Positions 10,710-18,621 of a stretch of DNA of 64,000 bases are shown here, one piece after another. The notes beneath the pieces were generated by a model. It worked only from the letters and a program-made list of their open reading frames with translations, did not search any database and had not been told where the DNA came from. Source of the DNA: Sediminicoccus rosea. Its GTDB lineage: Bacteria; Pseudomonadota; Alphaproteobacteria; Acetobacterales; Acetobacteraceae. The stretch's first letter is position 1; each line of letters begins with the position of its first letter. The stretch covers positions 1,357,501 through 1,421,500 of the forward strand of contig NZ_CP137852.1 in assembly GCF_033547095.1 (NCBI RefSeq). The letters run 5' to 3'. The position numbers and the translations under genes were made by a program.

Positions 10710-11108
10710 TTACTGCCCGCCGACCTGGCGCAGATAGGCGATCACGTCGCTGATGTTCTGCGCATTGTCCTTGAAGCCGGCGAAGGACATGGTGCCGGCC
10801 GGCACGACGGCCTTGGGATCGGCCAGGTAGGCACGCAGATTCGCCTCGTTCCAGACCAGGCCCTCGCCCGCCTTGGCGCGCATCGGCGCGGAGTAGCGGA
10901 AGCCCTCGATGGAGCCGGCCGCACGGCCATAGACGCGGTAGAGGTTCGGGCCCACGCCGTTGCGGCCGCCCTCATTGGCGGTGTGGCAGGCGCGGCACTG
11001 GTTGAACAGGCGCTGCCCGGCCTCGGCATTGCCGGCCGGCGCGTCCTGGGCCAGGGCGGCCAGGGGCGAGAGAGCCACGAGAGCGGCGGCGAGAATGATG
11101 GAGCGCAT
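10710..11108 (-). CDS. Soluble periplasmic cytochrome c (c2/c550 type), copy 2
   Basis: A 132-residue monohaem class I cytochrome c with a signal peptide (MRSIILAAALVALSPLAALA), a CRACH haem site and an MSFAG probable Met ligand. Between residues about 30 and 115 it is nearly the same as the product of 9821-10207 (shared blocks GGRNGVGPNLY, EGFRYSAPMR, KAGEGL and WNEANLRAYL), which marks a recent tandem duplication. The ATG at 11108 begins a proper signal peptide and has GGAGA upstream; extending the frame further upstream would run through the unrelated DUF393 gene. Role: electron carrier in the periplasm. The two copies may serve different partners or conditions. Confidence 0.9.
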   Translation of the reverse strand: MRSIILAAALVALSPLAALAQDAPAGNAEAGQRLFNQCRACHTANEGGRNGVGPNLYRVYGRAAGSIEGFRYSAPMRAKAGEGLVWNEANLRAYLADPKAVVPAGTMSFAGFKDNAQNISDVIAYLRQVGGQ

Positions 11109-11230
11109 GCGCGGGAAGTCTCCTCGGGGTGGGGCGCGGCGAAAGCCGAGCCAGCGCGTTGGAATAACGCCCCGAATTCGCCAGAAACAACTTTCTGGCA
11201 CATGACGTTTGCGCAACGGTCCAGGTGGGC

Positions 11231-11581
11231 TCAGCGCCAGGCGCGACGGACCCGCAGAAAGCCCTGATAGCCAAGCTCCAGGGCGGGCGCGACCACGGGC
11301 CAGGCCGCGATGCGGCCGAGCCAGGCCCAGCGGGGCAGGGCGCTCCAGAGGGCGGCGAAGGCGGCGGCGCCGCTCGCCATGCTGCCATCGGCGCGGCGCA
11401 CATGCATGCGCGCCAGCGCCGCCTCCCGCGTCAATCCGGGCGCAAGCGGCGCATCGGGGCGGGAGACATCCACAAAGCAGACGGCCTCGGCCCCCTCCGC
11501 ACGGCGATAGGCCGCGATCTCGCGCGAGCAGACCGGGCAGGCGCCGTCGTAATAGACCTCGGTGCGGGCTTCCTGGGGCAT
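11231..11581 (-). CDS. DUF393 thiol-disulfide oxidoreductase-like protein (DCC family)
   Basis: A 116-residue protein of the DUF393/DCC family, recognised by the N-terminal strand plus redox motif VYYDGACPVCSREI (DGxCPxC, residues about 10-23) and by the short length. These proteins have a thioredoxin-like start with a CxxC pair, but their substrates are mostly unknown. The gene is divergent from coq7 with only 53 bases between the starts. It shares no operon with the cytochrome genes to its left, although its CxxC pair would suit thiol-disulfide chemistry. Confidence 0.78.
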   Translation of the reverse strand: MPQEARTEVYYDGACPVCSREIAAYRRAEGAEAVCFVDVSRPDAPLAPGLTREAALARMHVRRADGSMASGAAAFAALWSALPRWAWLGRIAAWPVVAPALELGYQGFLRVRRAWR

Positions 11582-11634
11582 GCCAAGCAGATGGTGGGCT
11601 TGCCGCCTGCCGCAACCGGGCGATATGGGCCGGC

Positions 11635-12156
11635 ATGCAAAGCTACCCAGACTGGCTGATCGCCGAACTCCGCTCCGACCATGCCGGCGAGACCGGTGCG
11701 GTGATGATCTATCGCGGCATCCTCGCCTTCTGCCGGGACGAAGCCCTGCGCGACTTCGCCCAGCGCCACATGGCGACCGAGCAGGGCCACCTGCGCCTGA
11801 TCGAGGAGGTGCTGCCCAAGCACCAGCATTCGCGCCTGCTGCCCATCTGGCGCGTGGCCGGCTGGATTACCGGCGCGCTGCCGGCGCTGTTCGGGCCCCG
11901 CGCGGTCTATGCGACCATCGATGCCGTCGAGACCTTTGTGGACCACCACTATCAGCAGCAGCTCGACCGGCTGGATGCCGAGCGGATCTTCCCCGAACTC
12001 CGCGCGATGCTGGCCCGCTGCCAGGAGGAGGAGGTGCATCACCGAGACGAAGCGCGGGAGATGCATGGCGGCGTGGTGGGCGCGCTGGTGCGCGGCTGGG
12101 GCAAGCTGGTGGGCTTTGGCAGCGAGGCGGCGGTGCATGCGGCCCGGCGCATCTGA
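11635..12156 (+). CDS. coq7: Demethoxyubiquinone hydroxylase Coq7
   Basis: A 173-residue carboxylate-bridged di-iron monooxygenase of the Coq7/CAT5 family, which hydroxylates 3-demethoxyubiquinol in late ubiquinone synthesis. Iron ligands are visible as the first Glu in ELRSDHAGETGAV, the ExxH of ATEQGHLRL, the Glu in DAVETFVDHHY, and the EExxH of EEEVHHRDEA. The ATG at 11635 gives MQSYPDWLIAELRSDHAGE, the usual short N-terminus; in-frame extension upstream is not protein-like. The presence of Coq7 instead of UbiF agrees with an alphaproteobacterial host. The YqaA-like gene follows 3 bases after its stop. Confidence 0.95.
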   Translation: MQSYPDWLIAELRSDHAGETGAVMIYRGILAFCRDEALRDFAQRHMATEQGHLRLIEEVLPKHQHSRLLPIWRVAGWITGALPALFGPRAVYATIDAVETFVDHHYQQQLDRLDAERIFPELRAMLARCQEEEVHHRDEAREMHGGVVGALVRGWGKLVGFGSEAAVHAARRI

Positions 12157-12159
12157 GGC

Positions 12160-12597
12160 GTGTCGGCGCTGATCGCCTATCTCAGCCTCGCCGCCTCGGC
12201 CTTCGTCGCCGCGACGGTCTTTCCCCTGCAATCCGAGGCGGTCCTGGTCGGCCTCATGCTGGCCGGCGAGCAGCCCGTCTGGGCGCTGGTGCTGGTCGCC
12301 AGCGTCGCGAACACGGCGGGTTCGGTGGTGAACTGGTGGCTGGGCGGGGTGATCCACCGCTACCGGGACCGGCGCTGGTTCCCCGCCTCGCCCGAGGCGC
12401 TGGCCCGGGCGGAGGGCTGGTATCGCCGCTGGGGCCACTGGTCCCTGATGCTGAGCTGGGCGCCCATCATCGGGGACCCGCTGACCGTCATCGCCGGGGT
12501 GCTGCGCGAGCCGCTCTGGCGCTTCCTGATCCTGGTGGCCCTGGCCAAGACCGGCCGCTACGTGACCCTGGCGCTGATCACCCTGGGGCTCACCTGA
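12160..12597 (+). CDS. YqaA-like small DedA/SNARE-associated membrane protein
   Basis: A 145-residue inner-membrane protein resembling YqaA, the short branch of the DedA (SNARE-associated) family. It carries the re-entrant signature PLQSEAVLVGLMLAG near the N-terminus, NTAGSVVNWWLG, and the characteristic LSWAPIIGDPLTVIAGVLR block. DedA proteins are linked to lipid-carrier recycling and envelope homeostasis; the precise substrate of YqaA is unsettled. The start is the GTG at 12160, 3 bases after the coq7 stop, so the two are probably co-transcribed. Only 39 bases separate it from crtI. Confidence 0.82.
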   Translation: MSALIAYLSLAASAFVAATVFPLQSEAVLVGLMLAGEQPVWALVLVASVANTAGSVVNWWLGGVIHRYRDRRWFPASPEALARAEGWYRRWGHWSLMLSWAPIIGDPLTVIAGVLREPLWRFLILVALAKTGRYVTLALITLGLT

Positions 12598-12619
12598 AGA
12601 TTGCCTTTGACGGGGCAAG

Positions 12620-12637
12620 TGTCACATGATGTTGACA
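12620..12637 (+). promoter_or_regulatory. PpsR/CrtJ-type operator in front of crtI
   Basis: The sequence TGTCACATGATGTTGACA is a perfect TGTC-N10-GACA palindrome, the published consensus (TGT-N12-ACA) of the photosynthesis repressor PpsR/CrtJ. It ends on the A of the crtI start codon within a 39-base intergenic gap. A weak -35-like TTGACG lies at 12607-12612. PpsR represses carotenoid and bacteriochlorophyll genes under oxygen or light in purple bacteria, and crtI is a classic target. The match is read directly; binding is inferred. Confidence 0.6.
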
Positions 12638-14151
12638 TGTTGCAGCGCTCCCCGGACCTACGCCCCCACGCCATCATCATCGGCTCCGGCTTCGGCGGCC
12701 TGGCCGCCGCCGTGCGCCTGGGCGCGCGGGGCTATCGCGTCACCGTACTCGAGAAGCTCGATGGCCCGGGCGGGCGCGCCTATGTCTATCGCCAGGACGG
12801 CTACACCTTCGACGCCGGGCCCACGATCATCACGGCGCCCTATATCCTGGAGGAGCTCTGGACGCTCTGTGGGCGCAAGATGTCCGATGACATTGACCTC
12901 CGCGCCATAGACCCCTTCTACAAGATCCGCTTCGACGACGGCGAGACCTTTGCCTGCACAGCCGACCTCGACGCCATGCGCGCCGAGGTTGGGCGCATCT
13001 CGCCCGGGGATGTGGAGGGCTTCGACCGCTTCATCCGCGACAGCGAGGCGATCTACAAGGTCGCGTTCGAGGAACTGGCGGACCAGCCCTTCCATCGCTT
13101 CACCACCATGCTGCGCGCCATTCCGAACATGCTGCGCCTGGGTGGCTACCTCACCGTGCACCAGAAGGTCGCCACCTATTTCAAGAACGAGAAGCTGCGT
13201 GTCGCCTTCAGCTTCCACCCGCTGCTGATCGGCGGGAATCCCTTCACCACCACCGCCTACTACTGCCTGATCGCGCATCTGGAGCGGCTGCACCGCGTGC
13301 ATTACGCGATGGGCGGCACGGGCGCCGTGGTGCAGGGCCTGGTCGGCCTCGTCGAGCATGTGGGCGGCACCATGCGTTACAACGCCGAGGTCGCGCAGAT
13401 CACGGCGGAGCAGGGCCGCGCCACTGGCGTGCGCCTCGCCTCGGGCGAGCATCTCGCGGCCGATGTCGTGGTCTCCAATGCCGATGTCGCCTGGACCTAC
13501 AGCAAGCTGCTATCCGAGACGCCGCGCAAGCGCTGGACGGACCGGAAGCTGGGCCGCGCGCGCTACTCCATGTCGCTCTTCGTCTGGTATTTCGGCACCA
13601 CGAAGCGCTTCGAGGACGTCTATCATCACACGATGGTGCTGGGCCCGCGCTATCGCGGGTTGCTGAAGGACATCTTCACCACCAAGCGGCTCGCCAAGGA
13701 TTTCAGCCTCTATCTGCATCGGCCGACGGCGAGCGACCCTTCGCTCGCCCCGCCGGGCTGCGATGCCTTCTATGTTCTGGCCCCCGTGCCGCATCTGGGC
13801 AGCGGGACGGATTGGCGCGCACAGGCCGAACCCTATCGCGCCGCCATCCAGAAGCGCCTGGAGGAGACGGTGATGCCGGGGCTCGGTGAGGTCATCGCCA
13901 CCTCGCACATGCTGACGCCGCAGGATTTCCAGGACCGCCTGTCCTCGGTCAACGGCGCCGCCTTCTCACTGGAGCCGCAGCTTTTCCAGAGCGCCTGGTT
14001 TCGTCCGCACAATAAGAGCGAGGAGGTGGAGGGGCTGTACCTGGTCGGCGCCGGCACGCATCCGGGCGCGGGCGTGCCCGGCGTGATCTCCTCGGCGCGC
14101 GTGCTGGACGAGATCGTGCCCGACCCCGTGCCCCTCCGTCAGCCGGCGTAG
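12637..14151 (+). CDS. crtI: Phytoene desaturase CrtI
   Basis: A 504-residue FAD-dependent desaturase that introduces double bonds into phytoene on the way to neurosporene or lycopene; it associates with the membrane. The dinucleotide fold IIIGSGFGGLAAAVRLG starts at residue 13 (GxGxxG at 16-21). GGRAYVYRQDGYTFDAGPTI follows, and the C-terminal FAD signature VGAGTHPGAGVPGVISSA is intact. The block SLYLHRPTASDPSLAPPGCD is that of genuine CrtI of phototrophic alphaproteobacteria rather than CrtN or CrtD. The ATG at 12637 is the only start close enough to the FAD motif. It lies directly behind the PpsR-type palindrome. No crtB is adjacent, so the partner gene must lie elsewhere. Its 3' end overlaps the convergent gene by 13 bases. 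Confidence 0.9.
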   Translation: MLQRSPDLRPHAIIIGSGFGGLAAAVRLGARGYRVTVLEKLDGPGGRAYVYRQDGYTFDAGPTIITAPYILEELWTLCGRKMSDDIDLRAIDPFYKIRFDDGETFACTADLDAMRAEVGRISPGDVEGFDRFIRDSEAIYKVAFEELADQPFHRFTTMLRAIPNMLRLGGYLTVHQKVATYFKNEKLRVAFSFHPLLIGGNPFTTTAYYCLIAHLERLHRVHYAMGGTGAVVQGLVGLVEHVGGTMRYNAEVAQITAEQGRATGVRLASGEHLAADVVVSNADVAWTYSKLLSETPRKRWTDRKLGRARYSMSLFVWYFGTTKRFEDVYHHTMVLGPRYRGLLKDIFTTKRLAKDFSLYLHRPTASDPSLAPPGCDAFYVLAPVPHLGSGTDWRAQAEPYRAAIQKRLEETVMPGLGEVIATSHMLTPQDFQDRLSSVNGAAFSLEPQLFQSAWFRPHNKSEEVEGLYLVGAGTHPGAGVPGVISSARVLDEIVPDPVPLRQPA

Positions 14152-14882
14152 CTCGCTGCCGCGCGCCGCTGGCGGAACTGCAGCGCCACCTTGCGTTGGT
14201 GGTAGAGGATCAGCGAGATCCCGGTAACGAGCGGGATGGACCAGAGCCCGGGATGCAGCGCCAATTCCGGCAGGATGCGGACTGAGCCGAAGGCGAAGAA
14301 GGCCGTGTAGACCGAGATTCCGGCGCCCACGAGCGCCTTGATGTGCTCATCCAGCCAGTCCTTCTCGCCCCGCACCGGCTTGTAGAGGAAGCGCAGGTTG
14401 GTGCCCGCCGTGGCCAGGCCCACCACGGTCAGGCCGATCATCAGGAACTGGCCGATCAGCCAGCCCTGGATGGCGCAGTTCACGGCGGCGGCGATCAGCA
14501 GGAATTGCAGCGCGATGTTGAAGCGGGTCAGGTTCCGCGCGTGGTCGCGCCGGTTCTGCACGCAGAGCCAGCCATACCAGGCGAGGTTGATGGTGAGGAT
14601 GCCCATGTGCAGCATCAGCCACCCGAAGATGCCGCGGACGAAGGGCGCGTCGAACATGCCCTCCAGATGCGGATGCGTGCCCATGGGGTCGAAGATGGTG
14701 AGCAGGCTCATGCAGACGGCGAAGCCGCCGGTGGCCAGCATGCAGATGGTGAAGACCTTGCCCCAGCGCTTGTGGTTCACGCCGCCCTTGCGGCCGATCA
14801 CCGGCACCCAGAAGGCGATGGCGCCGGTGCTGCCGGTGATGATGTGCAGCGCGACCAGCGTGTGAAAGAGATGCAATTCCAT
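14139..14882 (-). CDS. Seven-helix membrane protein, DUF2306-like
   Basis: A 247-residue polytopic membrane protein with about seven helices. The N-terminal helix is His-containing (FHTLVALHIITGSTG) and is followed by a basic loop GRKGGVNHKRWGKVFT. This arrangement, a His helix and an H-x-R-x-G-K loop, resembles DUF2306-type integral membrane proteins; I am not certain of the family and no biochemical role is known to me. It overlaps the end of crtI tail-to-tail and starts 100 bases from the P450 gene on the opposite strand, so the two may share a regulatory region holding PpsR-like boxes. A role in quinone, haem or lipid handling would be speculation. Confidence 0.6.
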   Translation of the reverse strand: MELHLFHTLVALHIITGSTGAIAFWVPVIGRKGGVNHKRWGKVFTICMLATGGFAVCMSLLTIFDPMGTHPHLEGMFDAPFVRGIFGWLMLHMGILTINLAWYGWLCVQNRRDHARNLTRFNIALQFLLIAAAVNCAIQGWLIGQFLMIGLTVVGLATAGTNLRFLYKPVRGEKDWLDEHIKALVGAGISVYTAFFAFGSVRILPELALHPGLWSIPLVTGISLILYHQRKVALQFRQRRAAASYAG

Positions 14883-14907
14883 GGACGGGCGACCCTGATC
14901 TCCAAAG

Positions 14908-14951
14908 TGACAATGCGACTTGACACATGGGCTTGTAAAGCGGGAACGTCA
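14908..14951. promoter_or_regulatory. Two degenerate PpsR-like boxes in the divergent P450 promoter region
   Basis: In the 100-base gap between the divergent membrane-protein and P450 genes lie TGAC-N10-GACA (14908-14925; 7 of 8 defined bases match TGTC-N10-GACA) and TGTA-N10-GTCA (14934-14951; 6 of 8). They are spaced by 8 bases. PpsR/CrtJ often binds two sites of this kind cooperatively. The first box also contains TTGACA (14920-14925), which could serve as a -35 element. Single mismatches of this sort can arise by chance, so this is suggestive only. Confidence 0.33.
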
Positions 14952-14982
14952 TCCAGCTCGCCTGCGTCGGGGATGGCTTTGA

Positions 14983-16353
14983 ATGGTTTTGGAATCAACA
15001 CTTTACGAGCCGCCCAGGCCCCGTCCGCTCTCGCCCGTCCTGGCCCTGATCCGCGCCGCGGCGCGCGGGGATGGAGACCTCCTGAGCCTCCTCCCGGCCG
15101 AGGCCTACCGGATGGCGATCGGCCCGCTCGGCTATTCGCGGCGCTCCATCGTGATCGTGAATGCGCCGGAGCTGGTGCGCACCATCCTCTATGACACCAA
15201 GGACATCTTCCCCAAGAATGACCTGATGGTGGATGCGCTGGAGCCGCTGGTGGGCAATTCCATCTTCGTCTCCAGCGGCCCCGAATGGCGCCGCCAACGC
15301 GCGATGATCGACCCGGCCTTCAGCATGATGCGCGTGAACCGCGCCTTCGCGCCCATGGTCGCCGCCGTGGATGATTGCGAGGCGAAGCTGGATGCCGAAG
15401 AGGGCCGCTTCTCGCTCGACCTGCTGATGAGCCATCTGACGGCGGATGTGATCTGCCGTACCGTCTTCTCCACCTCGCTCGCCACGCAGACCGCGCATGA
15501 CGTCTTCGAGGCCTTCACGGTGTTCGAGCGCAGCGTGGCGCAGGTCGAGTATCGCCGGCTGATCATGGACCCGGCCTTCAAGCCGGTGGCGCAGAAGCCC
15601 GAGGTGCTGGCAGCCTGCGAGAAGATCCGCGGCCATCTGGGGGACCTGGTGGACACCCACCTCGCCGAGGGACATTCCTTCGACGACATCGCCACCGCGG
15701 TCATCGCCGCGCGCGACAGCTTCGACCAGAAGGCCTTCACGCGCAAGGAATTGCTGGACCAGCTGGGCGTGCTGTTCCTGGCCGGGCACGAGACCTCGGC
15801 GAGCGCGCTCACCTGGGTCTTCTTCCTCATCGCGACGCAGCCCGAGGTGGTGCGCCGCATCCGCGCCGAGGTGGATGAGGTGGTGGGCGAGGGCGAGGTG
15901 GAGTTCGAGCACACGCGCCGCATGCCCTACATCATGAACGTCTTTCGCGAGACGCTGCGGCTCTACCCGCCCATCACCTTCCTGCCCCGCGTGGCGCTGG
16001 AGGACACGATGCTGGGCGAGCGGCGCATCAAGCGCGGCGCCATGCTGATGGTGGCCCCCTGGATCCTGCATCGGCATGACCTCTACTGGCGCAACCCGCA
16101 TGGCTTCGACCCCGACCGCTTCCTGCCCGAGCGCAAGGAAGAACTGACGCCCGGCGCCTACCTGCCCTTCGGAATCGGCCCGCGTGTCTGCGTGGGTGCG
16201 GCCTTCGCGCAGACGGAAGCTGCCCTGATCGTGGCGCGGCTGATCCGCCGCTACGACTTCCATCTGGAGGAGGCGGAGAAGGTGCGCCCCGCGGCGCGCC
16301 TGACCACGCGGCCGACGAAGCAGATCATGTGTCGCGTGACACGCGCCAGATGA
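14983..16353 (+). CDS. Cytochrome P450
   Basis: A 456-residue soluble-type P450 with all family marks. The I-helix oxygen-activation motif is AGHETS (267-272), the K-helix ExxR is ETLR (323-326, in FRETLRLYPP), and the haem-thiolate loop is FGIGPRVCVG with C403 as axial ligand. It has no membrane anchor and no fused reductase, so it needs separate ferredoxin/reductase partners, none of which are nearby. The general layout (early WRRQRAMIDPAFS, PERF-like FDPDRFLPER) is that of fatty-acid or terpenoid-oxidising P450s. The ATG at 14983 is the first start of the frame. The gene overlaps the next one by 4 bases (ATGA), so the ATP-grasp product probably acts on the same pathway. The substrate is unknown; the crtI neighbour makes a carotenoid or lipid plausible. 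Confidence 0.92.
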   Translation: MVLESTLYEPPRPRPLSPVLALIRAAARGDGDLLSLLPAEAYRMAIGPLGYSRRSIVIVNAPELVRTILYDTKDIFPKNDLMVDALEPLVGNSIFVSSGPEWRRQRAMIDPAFSMMRVNRAFAPMVAAVDDCEAKLDAEEGRFSLDLLMSHLTADVICRTVFSTSLATQTAHDVFEAFTVFERSVAQVEYRRLIMDPAFKPVAQKPEVLAACEKIRGHLGDLVDTHLAEGHSFDDIATAVIAARDSFDQKAFTRKELLDQLGVLFLAGHETSASALTWVFFLIATQPEVVRRIRAEVDEVVGEGEVEFEHTRRMPYIMNVFRETLRLYPPITFLPRVALEDTMLGERRIKRGAMLMVAPWILHRHDLYWRNPHGFDPDRFLPERKEELTPGAYLPFGIGPRVCVGAAFAQTEAALIVARLIRRYDFHLEEAEKVRPAARLTTRPTKQIMCRVTRAR

Positions 16354-17468
16354 CACGGACGGTCCTGCTCACGCTGGGCCGTCTGCCCAAGGCGCTCGAC
16401 ATCGCCCGCAGCTTCGCGATGAACGGCTGGCGCGTGGTGGTCGCGGAACCCTTCAAGCGGCATCTGGCAGGCGCCTCCAACATGGTGGCGAAGAGCGTGC
16501 AGGTGACCGCGCCGGCCGTCAGCAAGCAACGCTACCTGGAGGAACTGGCCGCCATCATCGCGGCCGAGGGCGTGGAGCTGGTGGTGCCCGTCTCGGAAGA
16601 GACGATGCATGTCACCTTCCTGCGCGACCTGGTGCCGGACGGCGTGCGCATCTTCACCATGCCGCCGGACGCGCTGCTGCCCGCCTATGACAAGCACGGC
16701 TTCATCCATCTGGCGGAGGCGGCCGGCGTCAGCGTGCCCGAGACGCACGCCATCGGCACGGCGGGTGCGGTGGCCTTGGCAGCCGCCGGGCCGGTGGTGG
16801 TGAAGCCCGTTCATTCCTGCTCCGGCCGCGGCGTGCGCATCCTGCCGGCCGGCGCAGCGCTGCCCGACGAGACCGGCAGCGTCGTCCAGCGCTTCATTCC
16901 CGGTGAGGTGCATTCCTCCTGCTCCGTGGCGCATGAGGGGCGCGTGCTTTCCACCGTGATCTATCGCGGCTCGCTCTTCTCCGGCTCCGTCGCCATCGCC
17001 TTCGAGCGTGTGCAGAACCCGGTGCTGTTCGAGCGATGGATCGAGGATTTCGTCCGCCACGTGAACTGGTCGGGCTTCATCTCCTTCGACTTCGTGCTGG
17101 ACGCGCAGGGCATGCCGCATGGGATCGAGTGCAACCCACGCACCACCAGCGGCCTGCATTTCTTCGAGACGGCGGACATCGCGCCCGCCATCCTGGACGC
17201 CCGCCCCCCGCGCCACCGCGCGACGCTGCACCTCCAGCAATTCTATTCCTGTTTGACCGAGACGCAGAAATCGGTCCTCACGCCACGCCAATTCCCGCGC
17301 AACCTGAAGGCGCTGCTGACCACGCCCGACGTCACCTGGGATGGGCGCGACAAGCGCCCTTTCCTGACGATGACCTGGACCTCCTGGGAGATCATCCAGC
17401 GCGCCATGAAGGCGGGGACGACCTTCGGCGAGGTCGCCACGCTCGATGTCGGCTGGTACGAAGGCTAG
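16350..17468 (+). CDS. ATP-grasp ligase of unknown substrate
   Basis: A 372-residue protein with the ATP-grasp layout. It has an N-terminal pre-ATP domain (TVLLTLGRLPKALDIARSF), a central nucleotide-binding part with GPVVVKPVHSCSGRGVRIL (Lys-binding strand and glycine-rich lid, about residues 150-170) and VQRFIPGEVHSSC. The C-terminal FDFVLDAQGMPHGIECNPRT supplies the acidic/Asn metal ligands. Such enzymes join a carboxylate, activated as acyl-phosphate, to an amine, thiol or hydroxyl. The N-terminal pattern resembles the COG3919 group of predicted ATP-grasp enzymes, whose substrates are not known to me. The start overlaps the P450 stop (ATGA), implying translational coupling. Its stop overlaps that of the convergent dehydrogenase (shared CTAG). 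Confidence 0.82.
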   Translation: MTRTVLLTLGRLPKALDIARSFAMNGWRVVVAEPFKRHLAGASNMVAKSVQVTAPAVSKQRYLEELAAIIAAEGVELVVPVSEETMHVTFLRDLVPDGVRIFTMPPDALLPAYDKHGFIHLAEAAGVSVPETHAIGTAGAVALAAAGPVVVKPVHSCSGRGVRILPAGAALPDETGSVVQRFIPGEVHSSCSVAHEGRVLSTVIYRGSLFSGSVAIAFERVQNPVLFERWIEDFVRHVNWSGFISFDFVLDAQGMPHGIECNPRTTSGLHFFETADIAPAILDARPPRHRATLHLQQFYSCLTETQKSVLTPRQFPRNLKALLTTPDVTWDGRDKRPFLTMTWTSWEIIQRAMKAGTTFGEVATLDVGWYEG

Positions 17469-18541
17469 CCCAGCGCGGCGATGACGCGCCGCCCCACTTC
17501 GGCCGTGCCATGGCTCCCGCCGATATCGGGCGTGCGCAGTCCCTCCGCGAAGGCCTGGTCCACCGCGGCGCGGATCTCGCCCGCCGCCGCGCGCAGCGCA
17601 TCCCCGCCGCCGCGCAGTGCCAGCCATTCCAGCATCATGGCACCCGAGAGGATCATTGCCGTCGGGTTGGCGAGACCCTTGCCCGCGATGTCGGGCGCCG
17701 TGCCGTGGCTCGGCTGGAACACGGCATGCTCGGCGCCGAGATCGGCCGAGGGCGCGAAGCCCATGCCGCCGATCAATCCCGCCGCGAGGTCGGAGAGGAT
17801 GTCGCCGAACATGTTCTCGGTCGGCAGCACGTCGAAATCCCAGGGGCGGCGGATGAGGTCGAGCGCCATCGCATCCACGTAATGCGCATCGAAGACGATG
17901 CCCGGATGCTCGGCCGCGACCTCGCCGAAGACCTCGCGCAGCCAGGCAAAGGCGCGGAAGACATTGGCCTTGTCCACCAGCGTCACGCGGCCGGGCCGGC
18001 CCAGCCGCGCCGCGCGCTCGCCCGCCAGCTCGAAGGACATACGGGCCAGGGCGAGCGAGGTGGGGCGCGTCAGCCGCAGCGTCTCCTCCGCCATCTCGTG
18101 GGTGATGAGACCCTTGTCCTTGGAGAAGAACAGACCCTCCGTGCTCTCGCGCAGGATCACGAAGTCCATCTTCGCCGCGCGCGGATCACGCAGCGGCAAG
18201 GGCACGCCCGGAATGGCACGGATCGGCCGGACGCCGCCGAAGAGGCCGAGCCGCATGCGCAGCGTGATCTGCGGCGCCAGTTCGGTCCCGTCATCGCGGC
18301 GGATGCCGGGCCAGCCCATGGCGCCGAGCAGGATCGCATCCGCATCGCGCGACCGTGCGAACACCTCTTCCGAGAGATCCTCGCCGGTGTCGCGATAGGC
18401 CATGGCGCCCGCGCGATGCGACGAGAAGCGCAGGCCGAGCTTGTGGCGCTGGTCCACCGCCTCCAGCACGGCGAGGCCGGCTTCCATGACTTCCGGCCCG
18501 ATGCCATCCCCGCCGAGCACGGCGATCTCGAAGCTGTTCAC
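17465..18541 (-). CDS. Isocitrate/isopropylmalate dehydrogenase family protein (tartrate/malate DH-like)
   Basis: A 358-residue NAD(P)-dependent beta-decarboxylating dehydrogenase. It opens with IAVLGGDGIGPEV and has the substrate-loop Arg region LRMRLGLFGGVRP, ESTEGLFF, the Lys/Tyr/Asp catalytic blocks VDKANVFR and DAHYVDAMALDLIR, and the metal/nucleotide segment LPTENMFGDILSDLAAGL, then PSHGTAPDIAGKG. It may be a tartrate/D-malate or 3-isopropylmalate dehydrogenase; separation from leuA and its Bug neighbour favour a catabolic 2-hydroxyacid substrate. The GTG at 18541 has GAGGAG upstream and starts right before the first strand; a longer version from 18598 would add 19 non-conserved residues. 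It is divergent from the Bug gene at 18622 with 80 bases between starts. Confidence 0.82.
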   Translation of the reverse strand: MNSFEIAVLGGDGIGPEVMEAGLAVLEAVDQRHKLGLRFSSHRAGAMAYRDTGEDLSEEVFARSRDADAILLGAMGWPGIRRDDGTELAPQITLRMRLGLFGGVRPIRAIPGVPLPLRDPRAAKMDFVILRESTEGLFFSKDKGLITHEMAEETLRLTRPTSLALARMSFELAGERAARLGRPGRVTLVDKANVFRAFAWLREVFGEVAAEHPGIVFDAHYVDAMALDLIRRPWDFDVLPTENMFGDILSDLAAGLIGGMGFAPSADLGAEHAVFQPSHGTAPDIAGKGLANPTAMILSGAMMLEWLALRGGGDALRAAAGEIRAAVDQAFAEGLRTPDIGGSHGTAEVGRRVIAALG

Positions 18542-18621
18542 TGGCTTGCGCTTCTCCTCATTTGCCCCACAGGCTAGCGCCCAGAACCACGGCGGCAAGC
18601 CTGACCCGGAGGAACACCATC

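Noticed and set aside
12632-12637. TTGACA as a -35 element for crtI
   Set aside because: It overlaps the start codon; transcription from it would begin inside the FAD-binding motif. It is better read as the right arm of the PpsR palindrome.
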